From NCBI GenBank assembly GCA_966692625.1, contig CBKZAG010000050.1, positions 1 to 18,321 of the forward strand: a DNA stretch of 18,321 bases. The letters run 5' to 3'. Every line of letters starts with the position of its first letter. The stretch's first letter is position 1. The translations under genes and the position numbers were made by a program. This stretch comes from CAMLOF01 sp966692625. Lineage in GTDB: Bacteria > Pseudomonadota > Gammaproteobacteria > Burkholderiales > Burkholderiaceae_C. Shown in pieces: positions 9,168 through 16,989 of this stretch. Below the pieces are notes generated by a model, which made no database searches, had not been told where the DNA came from, and was given only the letters and a program-made list of their open reading frames with translations.

Positions 9168-9261
9168 GTCCGCTTTTACGGGCACCCACCGGCAGCTCCG
9201 GCCAAAAACGCCCCTTGGCCGCTACGCCTGCTCGCAATCACCCGCGCCAGATAACCGCCCC

Positions 9262-10167
9262 CTAAGGCTTCAACCGCAAGAACAGCTCCGAGCACATGCT
9301 GCGCAGCCACCGGTTGGCAGGGTCATGGTGGTATCGGGCATGCCAGTGCTGCTTGACGGTGAAGGACGGTATGGGAATGGGACAAGGCCAAACCTTCAAC
9401 CCAGCAGACCTGGCCAAAGTCTCGCCAATGTGCTGCGGCAGTGTGGCCACCATGTCGGTGCTTTGCAAGATGGCCGACAAGCCCAGAAACCCTGGCAGTT
9501 TGAGCGCCACATTGCGGTCAATGCCATGCTGCTTCAGCGCTGCCTCCAGCAGTAACTGGCCCGTTCCCGCAATGATGCCCACATGGTCCGCTTGGACGTA
9601 GGCGTCCAACGTCAAACCCCGCTTCAAGCGCGAATGCCGTGGGTTGGTCAGACAAACCCAACTCTGTTCAAACAGCACCTGCTGGTAAAAGCCCGCCTCC
9701 AGGCCAGGAATCAAGCCCAGCGCCAAGTCACCCTCACCTGACTGCAACTCGCTCACCATGTGCGGGCCAATGGAGGCCGCCTCCAGCCTGACTTTCGGCG
9801 CCAGCGCCCGAACATGGGTGAACAACTGCGGCAACAGCGTGATGTGGCTCGCATCGGTCATGAAGATGCGAAAGGTCCGGTCGGCCTTTGCAGGCTCGAA
9901 CCGTTGCTCGGACTCGGACAAGCGCCGCAAACCATCCAGCACCTCACGAACCGTGGCCACCATGGCGTCGGCCTTGGGCGTAGGCTGCATGGCCAGCGCC
10001 GTGCGCACAAACAAGGGATCGTTGAACTGCTTGCGCAGCCGTGCCAAACCAATGCTCACCGTGGGTTGGCTGTAGCCCAGCATGTCTGCGGTGCGCGTCA
10101 CGCTGCCCGTGGTGTAGAGCAACTCGAACAGGCGCAACGTTTTGACGTCAAGGTTGTACAGGTCCAT
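9262..10167 (-). CDS. LysR-type regulator of the divergent catabolic cluster (NodD/NahR-like branch)
   Basis: A 301-residue LysR-type regulator. The helix-turn-helix lies at residues 20-40 (TGSVTRTADMLGYSQPTVSIG), followed by LARLRKQFNDPLFVRT and the MQPTPKA segment typical of the NodD/NahR/LinR branch, which mostly controls catabolic operons in answer to the pathway substrate. The effector-binding domain fills the rest. The ATG at 10167 (MDLYNLDVKTL) is the family start; the frame is open to 10245 but those 26 residues overlap the promoter region. It is divergent from the 10277-16654 gene run, its likely target, with a T-N11-A box between them. Confidence 0.9.
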   Translation of the reverse strand: MDLYNLDVKTLRLFELLYTTGSVTRTADMLGYSQPTVSIGLARLRKQFNDPLFVRTALAMQPTPKADAMVATVREVLDGLRRLSESEQRFEPAKADRTFRIFMTDASHITLLPQLFTHVRALAPKVRLEAASIGPHMVSELQSGEGDLALGLIPGLEAGFYQQVLFEQSWVCLTNPRHSRLKRGLTLDAYVQADHVGIIAGTGQLLLEAALKQHGIDRNVALKLPGFLGLSAILQSTDMVATLPQHIGETLARSAGLKVWPCPIPIPSFTVKQHWHARYHHDPANRWLRSMCSELFLRLKP

Positions 10168-10182
10168 GCATCCGCCACCAAT

Positions 10183-10197
10183 ATTGAAATTTGCAAT
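10183..10197. promoter_or_regulatory. LysR-type binding box (ATTG-N7-CAAT)
   Basis: ATTG (10183-10186) and CAAT (10194-10197) form an inverted repeat that contains the LysR consensus T-N11-A (T10184 to A10196). It lies in the AT-rich part of the 109-bp gap between the regulator and the divergent operon, 16 bp upstream of the regulator start. Auto-control and activation of the operon are expected. Confidence 0.6.
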
Positions 10198-10276
10198 GTA
10201 TTGTATTTTTTGGATTGAATAGACGAAATACCACTGCCTGCCCAAAATCCGCCTTCACAGAAGCAGGAGACTGATC

Positions 10277-11212
10277 TTGAAGATTGCAGTGGTAGGCGCG
10301 GGCGCCTTGGGTTGTGCCATTGGCGGCACGCTGGCAGAAGCTGGCAACGAGGTGCTGTTGATCAACCGCAACCAGGCCCATGTGGACGCGATCAACCAGC
10401 ACGGGCTGGCCATGCGCACACCCGAAGGCGAGCGTTGGGTTCGCACCCGTGCGGTCACCAGCGCCCAGGGGCTGGGCCCGGTGGATCTGGTGATCGTGCT
10501 GGTCAAGTCGTTTCACACCCGGCAAGCCATGGAAACCTCGCTGTCGCTGGTGGGGCCGCAAACCGTGGTGCTGTCCCTTCAGAACGGCCTGGGGCACGAA
10601 GACATCCTGGCCGACATGGTGGGCCGGGAACATGTGTTGGCGGGCAAGACCTACGTGGGCGGCGTCATGCTGGGCCCAGGCCGCATCATCAGCGGGGTCG
10701 TTGGCAAAGAAACCTTGATCGGCGAACTGGATGGTTCGCTGAGCGACCGGGCCAAGGCCATTGCCGCCACCTTCAACGCGGCGGGCCTGGCCACCACGGT
10801 GAGCGACAACATCGTGGGCACCATGTGGGACAAGCTGCTCATCAACGTGTCCACGGGCGCTGTCAGCGGCATTACCCGCCTGCCGTATGGCCCGCTCTAC
10901 CGAATTCCCGAGATCGAAGCCACGGCCATCGCCGCCGTCCAGGAAGCGATGGACGTTGCAGCAGCCAGCGGCGTGAAGTTGAGCTTCACCGACCCTCGCG
11001 CTGCCTGGCTGAAAGCCAGCGCTGGCCTGCCTGAAGACTTCAAGACTTCGATGCTGCAAAGCCTGGAAAAAGGCTCGGTGACCGAAATCGACTTCATCAA
11101 CGGCGCGGTGGTGCGCTGGGGCCAACGCTGCGGCGTGCCCACCCCCGTGAACGCGACCTTGGTGGCCTGCATCAAGGGCATCGAACGCTCGCTGAACACC
11201 GCCCTCCACTGA
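10277..11212 (+). CDS. Ketopantoate reductase family (PanE/ApbA-like) dehydrogenase
   Basis: A 311-residue NAD(P)H-dependent dehydrogenase. Residues 1-30 form the dinucleotide fold (KIAVVGAGALG, GxGxxG at 8-13). The C-terminal domain has the conserved WDKLLINV block (Lys186 as catalytic Lys, Asn190) and SMLQSLEKG...TEIDFINGAVV (258-279), as in 2-dehydropantoate 2-reductases. The translation start is TTG at 10277 with AGGAG at 10265-10269. It is first in an operon with a VOC protein, a hydratase and a CoA-transferase, so a role in a catabolic redox step on a 2-oxo or 2-hydroxy acid is more likely than pantothenate synthesis; that is inference from context. Spacing to the next gene is 10 bp. 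Confidence 0.87.
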   Translation: MKIAVVGAGALGCAIGGTLAEAGNEVLLINRNQAHVDAINQHGLAMRTPEGERWVRTRAVTSAQGLGPVDLVIVLVKSFHTRQAMETSLSLVGPQTVVLSLQNGLGHEDILADMVGREHVLAGKTYVGGVMLGPGRIISGVVGKETLIGELDGSLSDRAKAIAATFNAAGLATTVSDNIVGTMWDKLLINVSTGAVSGITRLPYGPLYRIPEIEATAIAAVQEAMDVAAASGVKLSFTDPRAAWLKASAGLPEDFKTSMLQSLEKGSVTEIDFINGAVVRWGQRCGVPTPVNATLVACIKGIERSLNTALH

Positions 11213-11222
11213 AAGACCCCCC

Positions 11223-11645
11223 ATGAACACCCCTGCATCCAAACCCTTCACACCGCCCACCAGGGCTTATGTCGAACATGTGGCCGTGCGCGTCAAGGAC
11301 ATCCACTGGCACATCCGTTTTTTTTACGAAGTGCTGGGCATGGACGTGCGCGAAATCGATGGCCCCACGGACGACCCGCGCCAGTACTGGACGCTGGGCG
11401 GCATGCAGTTGATGGCGTGCCCGGACTTTGAGGCGCCCCCCAGCAACGACGCAGGCTGGCTGGCCCACCTGGGCGTGATGGTCGATGACCTGGAAGCCGC
11501 CCTGAAGGCAGCCGAACCGTGGGGAGTCACCACCCTGCCCCAAGGCCGCAACTGGCTGCAACTGCCTGATGGCTTGGCCGTGGAACTCATCCAGGCGGCA
11601 CCCGGCAGCGTTGCTCAAGCCCTGGCCGTCAAACCCCGCGCCTGA
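11223..11645 (+). CDS. VOC (glyoxalase/dioxygenase fold) family protein
   Basis: A 140-residue single-chain VOC protein made of two beta-alpha-beta-beta-beta modules. Candidate metal ligands are His19 (VEHVAVRV), His82 (AHLGVMV) and Glu121 (LAVELIQ), the pattern expected for a divalent-metal lyase, isomerase or dioxygenase. The specific reaction cannot be told from sequence. It lies between the PanE-like and MaoC genes with 10 and 39 bp gaps, which fits a metal-dependent isomerase or lyase acting in the same pathway. The ribosome site is weak (GAAAG upstream of ATG 11223). Confidence 0.8.
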   Translation: MNTPASKPFTPPTRAYVEHVAVRVKDIHWHIRFFYEVLGMDVREIDGPTDDPRQYWTLGGMQLMACPDFEAPPSNDAGWLAHLGVMVDDLEAALKAAEPWGVTTLPQGRNWLQLPDGLAVELIQAAPGSVAQALAVKPRA

Positions 11646-11684
11646 TCCGCCGCGAGTGCAACCCAAACGCTGATTGCTTCAGTC

Positions 11685-12149
11685 ATGTCTTACACCACCC
11701 CCGAAAAATACTGGGATGACGCCAGCGAAGGCGACACCTGCACCAGCCCCAGCTACACGGTCACCAAAGAACGCATCCTGGCCTACGCCGACCTCACGGG
11801 TGACCACACCCCCGTGCACGTGGACGAGGCCTACGCCAACGCCAGCCACTTTGGCTGCATCGTGGCCCATGGCCTGTTCGGTCTGTCGATTGCCGACGGC
11901 CTCAAGACCCAGAGCGAATACCGCTTCCTGCCCGGCATGTCGCTCGGCTGGACCTGGGACTTCCTGCTGCCCATCAAGGTCAACGACGTTCTGCACGTCA
12001 AGTTCAGCGTCACCGGCCTGCGCGCCAGCAAAAGCCGCCCGGGCTGGGGCATCGTGATCCTGCCGTCCGAGCTGATCAACCAGCACGGCGAGGTGGTGCA
12101 GCGCGGCGAACACCGCTTGATGGTTCCCCGCCGCCCAGGCACTTACTGA
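11685..12149 (+). CDS. MaoC-like (R)-specific enoyl-CoA hydratase family protein
   Basis: A 154-residue single hot-dog-fold protein. The hydratase 2 motif is intact: GDHTPVHVDEAYA (catalytic Asp40, His45), then F-x4-AHG at 56-63 and LFGL. Members hydrate or dehydrate enoyl-CoA thioesters (for example mesaconyl-, itaconyl- or crotonyl-CoA). It is 11 bp upstream of a CoA-transferase, which would make the thioester substrate. The substrate is unknown; a short branched dicarboxyl-CoA is one guess based on itaconate and mesaconate pathways that pair these two families, but no citramalyl-CoA lyase gene is present in the window. Confidence 0.85.
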   Translation: MSYTTPEKYWDDASEGDTCTSPSYTVTKERILAYADLTGDHTPVHVDEAYANASHFGCIVAHGLFGLSIADGLKTQSEYRFLPGMSLGWTWDFLLPIKVNDVLHVKFSVTGLRASKSRPGWGIVILPSELINQHGEVVQRGEHRLMVPRRPGTY

Positions 12150-12160
12150 ACGAGGACACC

Positions 12161-13387
12161 ATGACCCAAGCCCTGCCCCTGACCGGCATTCGCGTCATCG
12201 ACTACAGCCACTTCCTGGCTGGCCCTTACGTAGGCCGTTGCCTGGCCGCCCTGGGGGCCGAAGTCGTCAAGGTCGAACGCCCAGGCGGCGGCGATGCCGG
12301 ACGCCAGCACGCCCACATCATCGACGACCAGCAAAGCGGCTACTTCCTGCAGCTCAACATGGGCAAGCAGGGCGTGAGCGTGAACATGAAGGACCCGCGC
12401 GGCAAGGCCTTCATGCAGCAGCTGTGCGACAGCGCCGACGTGTTCATTGAAAACTACCGCCCTGGCGCCCTGGACAAGCTGGGCCTGGGCTATGCCGAAC
12501 TGTCGGCCCGCAACCCCAAGCTGGTCTATTGCTCCATCTCGGCCTACGGCCACACCGGGCCGGACTCGCACCGCGCAGGCTTCGGCCTCATCGCTGAAGC
12601 CAAAAGCGGGATCATGCAGATGGTGGGCACGCCGGGCGAAGCGCCCCCGCTGCTGCGTATTTCGCTGGGCGACATGTACACCGGCATCCACGCGGTGGCG
12701 GCCATCAACGCTGCCTTGCTGGGCCGCGTCAACTCCGGCAAGGGCCAGCACATCGACATGGCGCTGTACGACACGCTGGTGTCCATGCACGAGTACGCGG
12801 TGCAGTGCTACACCCTTTCGGGCGGCACCGTGCTGCCCCAGCAAACCGGGCACGACATGCCCACCTCCACCCTGTACGGCGTGTTCCGCGCGCAAGACGG
12901 TGACCTGGTGATTGCAGCGCAGGTGGACGATGCCTGGCAACGCTTTGCCACGCTGCTGGAACAGAACGGCGGCCCCGTCGGTTTCGGCGCTGATGCGCGC
13001 TTTCATTCTCTCAACGGCCGCAACGCCCACCGGGTGGAAATTCTGGCTGCGGTCAAGGCCTGGGTTGCCGAGCGCCAGGTGGCCAGCATCCTGGCCCTGC
13101 TGGACAGCGTGGACGTGCCTTGCGCCAAGGTGCAGCGCATTGACGAGGTCATCAACGACCCGCAAATCCAGGCCCGGGGGATGATTCTGGAGCAGCAGCA
13201 CCCGCGCTACGGAACGCTCCGCCTGCCCAACCTGCCGTTCCGCTTTTCAGACTGCGACACCACGGCACCCATGCACCAGGTTGCCCCCGACCTGGGCCAA
13301 CACAACGCCCAGGTAGCGCACAGCCTGGGGTACAGCGACCAGGACATTGCCACCTTGCAGGCCGAAGGCGTGCTGTTTTCAAAGTAA
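12161..13387 (+). CDS. Family III CoA-transferase (CaiB/BaiF/Frc type)
   Basis: A 408-residue family III CoA-transferase. The N-terminus has GIRVIDYSHFLAGPYVGRCLAALGAEVVKVE (residues 9-39), the usual start of the large domain. The catalytic Asp171 sits in ISLGDMYTGIHA, the position equivalent to Asp169 of formyl-CoA transferase. Later blocks GKGQHIDMALYDT and the C-terminal PNLPFRFS are also typical. It should move CoA from a donor thioester to a carboxylic acid. GAGGA precedes the ATG at 12161. It sits in the operon between the MaoC hydratase and the AroE-like gene (11 and 15 bp gaps). The acid activated is not identifiable from sequence. Confidence 0.9.
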   Translation: MTQALPLTGIRVIDYSHFLAGPYVGRCLAALGAEVVKVERPGGGDAGRQHAHIIDDQQSGYFLQLNMGKQGVSVNMKDPRGKAFMQQLCDSADVFIENYRPGALDKLGLGYAELSARNPKLVYCSISAYGHTGPDSHRAGFGLIAEAKSGIMQMVGTPGEAPPLLRISLGDMYTGIHAVAAINAALLGRVNSGKGQHIDMALYDTLVSMHEYAVQCYTLSGGTVLPQQTGHDMPTSTLYGVFRAQDGDLVIAAQVDDAWQRFATLLEQNGGPVGFGADARFHSLNGRNAHRVEILAAVKAWVAERQVASILALLDSVDVPCAKVQRIDEVINDPQIQARGMILEQQHPRYGTLRLPNLPFRFSDCDTTAPMHQVAPDLGQHNAQVAHSLGYSDQDIATLQAEGVLFSK

Positions 13388-13402
13388 CCCGGAGACACCT
13401 TC

Positions 13403-14224
13403 ATGACCGACCGTTATGCCGTCATCGGCAACCCGATTGGGCACAGCAAATCCCCGCTGATCCACACCACCTTTGCCAAGGAAACCGGGCAGGACATCGA
13501 ATACACCGCCATCGAAGGCCCTTTGGGCAGGTTTGTGGATGCAGCGCAGGCCTTCCAATCGATTGGCGGCAAAGGCATGAACGTCACGGCGCCGTTCAAG
13601 ATCGACGCTTACGCCTACGCCAGCGAGCGTTCAGAACGGGCCACACTGGCCGGTGCCGCCAATGCACTCAAGTTCGAGAACGGCCGCGTCTGGGCCGAAA
13701 ACTTCGATGGTGTGGGCCTGGTTCGTGATGTGGTTCACAACCTCCACGAGCCCATGCGTGGCAAGCGCATTCTGATGCTGGGGGCTGGCGGCGCGGCAAG
13801 AGGGGCGCTTCTCCCTTTCCTGGCGGAGCAACCGGCCAAGCTGGTGATTGCCAACCGCACCGTTGACAAGGCCCATGAACTGGCACGCATCGGCGCCGCG
13901 TACGGCAACGTCATTGGCTGTGGATACGAGGACCTGGCAGGCCAAGACTTTGACATGGTGTTCAACGCAACGTCCGCCAGCCTGCGGAGTGAACTCCCAC
14001 CCGTGCCAGCCACGGTGTTCGAGCAAGCCACCATGGCCTACGAACTGGCTTACGGCAAAGGGCTGACGCCGTTTCTGCGGCTCGCGCAAAGCGCAGGTGT
14101 GCAAGGCCTGGCCGACGGCGTGGGCATGCTGGCCGAGCAGGCCGCCGAGGCATTCGCGTGGTGGCGTGGCGTGCGCCCAGCCACTGCCGCAGTGATTGAC
14201 AAGCTAACCATCCCGTTGACCTGA
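13403..14224 (+). CDS. AroE-like shikimate/quinate dehydrogenase paralogue
   Basis: A 273-residue protein of the shikimate dehydrogenase family. Conserved elements: GNPIGHSKSPLIH (Ser15, Ser17), KGMNVTAPFK (catalytic Lys66), Asn87, Asp102 as catalytic partner, the NADP-binding GAGGAARG at 127-134 with ANRT (150-153), and Gln246 in LAEQAAEAF. The motif usually written NTDG is NFDG here (Phe101), and the preceding VNT is AANA (Ala88). Those threonines line the substrate pocket in characterised AroE proteins, so substrate preference may differ. Its place inside a CoA-transferase/hydratase operon also argues for a catabolic paralogue rather than the biosynthetic enzyme. Ribosome site GGAGA at 13391-13395. 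Confidence 0.87.
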   Translation: MTDRYAVIGNPIGHSKSPLIHTTFAKETGQDIEYTAIEGPLGRFVDAAQAFQSIGGKGMNVTAPFKIDAYAYASERSERATLAGAANALKFENGRVWAENFDGVGLVRDVVHNLHEPMRGKRILMLGAGGAARGALLPFLAEQPAKLVIANRTVDKAHELARIGAAYGNVIGCGYEDLAGQDFDMVFNATSASLRSELPPVPATVFEQATMAYELAYGKGLTPFLRLAQSAGVQGLADGVGMLAEQAAEAFAWWRGVRPATAAVIDKLTIPLT

Positions 14225-14322
14225 GCAACCAGCGCCAAGCCTCTAAGCCGCAGCGGTGATCTGGGCACGCCCTCGCTGTGGCTCCTGATTCAGGCGTCCC
14301 ACTTTCGTTAGGAGACAAAACC

Positions 14323-15321
14323 ATGAAACGCATTTTCATCAAGACCGTTCTGGCAACCGTGGCCATGGCAGCCCTTGGCCTGGCACACGCGCAGGAGCGG
14401 ACTTTCAAATTCGCCCTCAATGGCCCGGATGGCCATCCTGCGGTCGCAGGCATGAAGAAATTCGCCGAGAACGTTGCAGCCAAGTCGGGGGGCAGAATGA
14501 AAGTCACCCTGTTCCTCAACGGATCATTGGGCGGCGACCAGGCCGTGGTCAGCTCCGTCAAGGCCGGAACCATTGAGATGGCCGTCATGAACAGCGGCAT
14601 ATTGGCCAGTGAAGCCAAGGAACTGGCGATATTCGACTTTCCCTTCTTGTTCGCGAACGAGAAAGAGTCCGACGCCATCGTTGACGGACCGGTCGGCAAG
14701 AAAATGCACGCCCTGCTTGAAAGCAAAGGCATCATCGGTTTGTCTTACTGGGAACTGGGCTACCGCCAGATCACCAACGGCCGTCGCCCGCTGAACAAGG
14801 TGGAAGACATTGAAGGGCTGAAGCTGCGTGTGATCCCCAACCCGATCAACGTGGACTGGGTCAAGGCCCTGGGCGCCAACCCCACGCCCATGCCCTTCCC
14901 CGAGGTGTACGCAGGCCTGGAACAAAAGGCCATTGACGGGCAAGAGAACCCGGTCTCGGTGATTGCCGCCAACAAGTTCTGGGAAGTCCAGAAGCATGTG
15001 GCGCTGACCAACCACCAGTACAACCCGCAATCGGTCATCTTCAGCAAGAAGGTGTGGGACTCCCTCTCCCCCGCTGACCGCAGGATTCTGGATGACGCCG
15101 CCGACGATGCCACCAAGGCACAACGCGAAGCCGCCCGCGCCGCCGTGGCAACCAACCTGGAACTGCTCAAGAAAAACGGCATGACCGTGACGCAGTTCCC
15201 GCCTGCCGAAGTGGCCAAGCTGCGCGAGAAGATGGCCCCGGTGATCGCCAAGTACGTGGCCAGCGTGGGTGAAGAAACGGTGAAGGAAGTGATGCTGGAA
15301 CTGGCCAAGCTACGCAAGTAA
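14323..15321 (+). CDS. TRAP transporter solute-binding protein (DctP family)
   Basis: A 332-residue periplasmic binding protein. The signal peptide is residues 1-23 (MKRIFIKTVL... ending AHA before QE). DctP signatures are GSLGGDQ near 67-72, the carboxylate-clamp Arg169 in LKLRVIPNPI, and PFPEVYAGLEQKAIDGQENP at 191-210. It should bind an organic acid and deliver it to a DctQM membrane pair, but no dctQ or dctM gene is in the window; the next gene is an MFS carrier. ATG 14323 is preceded by AGGAG (14310-14314). It is 98 bp after the AroE-like gene, so it may share the operon transcript or have its own promoter. Confidence 0.92.
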   Translation: MKRIFIKTVLATVAMAALGLAHAQERTFKFALNGPDGHPAVAGMKKFAENVAAKSGGRMKVTLFLNGSLGGDQAVVSSVKAGTIEMAVMNSGILASEAKELAIFDFPFLFANEKESDAIVDGPVGKKMHALLESKGIIGLSYWELGYRQITNGRRPLNKVEDIEGLKLRVIPNPINVDWVKALGANPTPMPFPEVYAGLEQKAIDGQENPVSVIAANKFWEVQKHVALTNHQYNPQSVIFSKKVWDSLSPADRRILDDAADDATKAQREAARAAVATNLELLKKNGMTVTQFPPAEVAKLREKMAPVIAKYVASVGEETVKEVMLELAKLRK

Positions 15322-15338
15322 ACCGCTGTGCAAACCCT

Positions 15339-15358
15339 GGGGCAGCAAGAGCTGCCCC
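15339..15358 (+). terminator. Perfect GC hairpin between the binding protein and MFS genes
   Basis: GGGGCAGC-AAGA-GCTGCCCC has an 8-bp perfect stem and 4-base loop, 17 bases after the dctP-type stop. No U-run follows, so it is either a weak terminator that would lower MFS expression or a 3' hairpin that protects the abundant binding-protein message. Confidence 0.6.
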
Positions 15359-15388
15359 GGCGCCTGATCGGGCGTAGCATAGACGGCC

Positions 15389-16654
15389 ATGTCGAACACC
15401 CACACCCAGCCCGCCGACCCCGGCCTCATTGACTCGCGCACCGCCGCCTGGCGACTACTTACCGTGCTGGGGCTCGTCACCCTGGGAAACAGCGGCATGT
15501 ACGTGGTTGCCGTGGTGTTGCCCGAGGTACAGGCAGAGTTCGGCGTCAGCCGGGGAGATGCTTCGCTGCCCTACACATTGATGATGGTCTGCCTGGGCTT
15601 GGGCGGGCTCATCACCGGCCGCCTGGCCGACAGACACGGCATCACGCCTGTGCTGCGCTTGGGCGCGTTCGCAGTGGCGGGCGGCTTCGTGTGGGCTTCG
15701 ATGTCGGGCAGCATCTGGAGTTTTGGCCTCGCGCACGGCCTGCTGCTCGGACTGCTGGGAAGCTCGGCCACATTCGCCCCACTGCTGGCCGACACAGCCC
15801 TGTGGTGGAACAAACGGCGCGGTATAGCGGTAGCGATTGCGGCCAGCGGCAACTACGTCGCCGGCACCGTGTGGCCACCGCTGGTGCAGCGGGGCATCGA
15901 GACCATCGGCTGGCGCCAGACCTACCTGTTGCTCGGCCTGGTGTGCGGCATCGGCATCTTCTTGCTGGCCAACCGCATGCGCCAGCGACCGCCGCTGGTG
16001 ATCACCACACCTGTGACGCCGGGCGACGTTCTGCCCGATACCGCACGCCCCTTTGGAATGAAGCCCGTGCAGGCACAGGCGCTGCTGTGCGTGGCCGGTG
16101 TGGGCTGCTGCGTGGCGATGTCGATGCCGCAAGTGCACATAGTGGCCTATTGCGTGGACCTGGGCTTCGGCGCCGCGCGTGGCGCCGAGATGCTCTCGCT
16201 CATGCTCGCCAGCGGCATTGTCAGCCGCCTCGTCTCGGGTTGGATCTGCGACCGCATCGGCGGCATCCGCACACTGATGCTGGGCTCGGCACTACAGTGC
16301 GTGGCGCTGCTACTGTTCCTGCCGTTCGACGGCATGGTGCCGCTGTATGTGATATCGGCGCTGTTCGGCCTGTTCCAGGGCGGCATCGTTCCCTCCTACG
16401 CCATCATCGTGCGCGAGCACTTCTCACCGCGGGAAGCCGGTGCCCGCGTGGGTGCGGTCATCATGGCCACGCTGGTTGGCATGGCGCTTGGTGGTTGGAT
16501 GTCGGGCTGGGTGTTCGACCTTACAGGCAGCTACCGTGCGGCCTTCCTCAACGGCATCGGCTGGAACCTGCTCAACATGAGCATCGCGTTTTTCCTCTAC
16601 TCGCGCATCCGGCGCGCTGGAGTTGGCGGTCTGACAGCTCGTCAACCAGCATGA
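15389..16654 (+). CDS. MFS transporter, monocarboxylate/oxalate-formate-antiporter-like
   Basis: A 421-residue carrier with about twelve hydrophobic segments. Motif A follows helix 2 (GRLADRHGITPVLRLG, 77-92) and a related GWICDRIGG occurs at the start of the second half. The layout (GVSRGDASLPYTLMM near residues 52-66 and RRGIAVAIAASGNYVAG at the start of helix 5) is that of bacterial MCT/OFA-like carriers for small organic acids. It closes the LysR-led cluster and lies 67 bp after the TRAP binding protein, with a hairpin between. The start ATG 15389 has a weak ribosome site. Substrate is unknown, but an acid matching the CoA-transferase is a reasonable guess. Confidence 0.87.
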   Translation: MSNTHTQPADPGLIDSRTAAWRLLTVLGLVTLGNSGMYVVAVVLPEVQAEFGVSRGDASLPYTLMMVCLGLGGLITGRLADRHGITPVLRLGAFAVAGGFVWASMSGSIWSFGLAHGLLLGLLGSSATFAPLLADTALWWNKRRGIAVAIAASGNYVAGTVWPPLVQRGIETIGWRQTYLLLGLVCGIGIFLLANRMRQRPPLVITTPVTPGDVLPDTARPFGMKPVQAQALLCVAGVGCCVAMSMPQVHIVAYCVDLGFGAARGAEMLSLMLASGIVSRLVSGWICDRIGGIRTLMLGSALQCVALLLFLPFDGMVPLYVISALFGLFQGGIVPSYAIIVREHFSPREAGARVGAVIMATLVGMALGGWMSGWVFDLTGSYRAAFLNGIGWNLLNMSIAFFLYSRIRRAGVGGLTARQPA

Positions 16655-16989
16655 ACCCCGAACACGACTGCCTGCAAGACAGCCAGCGCCAACTGTAGCA
16701 GCAAGCGGCATTTCAATCGAGAGATGGCAAGGGTTGGTTTGCAGCGGTAGCTGCCGGTCAGGCCGAGTTCCGGAACGACCGAACTTGACCTCAAAACGGT
16801 CATCGGCGCAGACCGTAAACGCTCGCTCGACCCGTTCCGCTCCGGCGAGCGTCCGCTATGCCAGGGATAGTCGCGCGCCCTTAGCCCATCTGGAGACGAG
16901 AGGTAACAATCCGCCTGATAAGGCCAACCGTCTAATCAAGCTGGTTCTGCCCGATCGGCCACGTTTTTATGTGTAGGGCGCGTTCGTTA
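16655..16989. other. Gene-free stretch at the edge of the accessory segment
   Basis: I see no supported gene in these 335 bases. An open frame at 16734-16976 has no recognisable content and no ribosome site. The stretch holds many short inverted GC motifs (CCGGTCAGGCCGAGTTCCGG near 16755; a CGCTCGC/GGCGAGCG pair near 16820-16850). The 10-mer AGCGTCCGCT at 16848-16857 also occurs at 9165-9174, in the other gap next to a low-GC gene. It separates the GC-rich LysR-led cluster from the lower-GC E1/DUF6527 genes. Confidence 0.45.

Noticed and set aside
10148..11260. 370-codon open frame on the minus strand
   Set aside because: Antisense to the PanE-like gene and overlaps the regulator promoter region; no family pattern.
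12143..13201. 352-codon open frame on the minus strand
   Set aside because: Antisense shadow of the CoA-transferase; low-complexity His/Val/Ala-rich translation.
16734..16976. 80-residue open frame on the plus strand
   Set aside because: No ribosome site, Arg/Ser-rich shadow-like translation, no family likeness.
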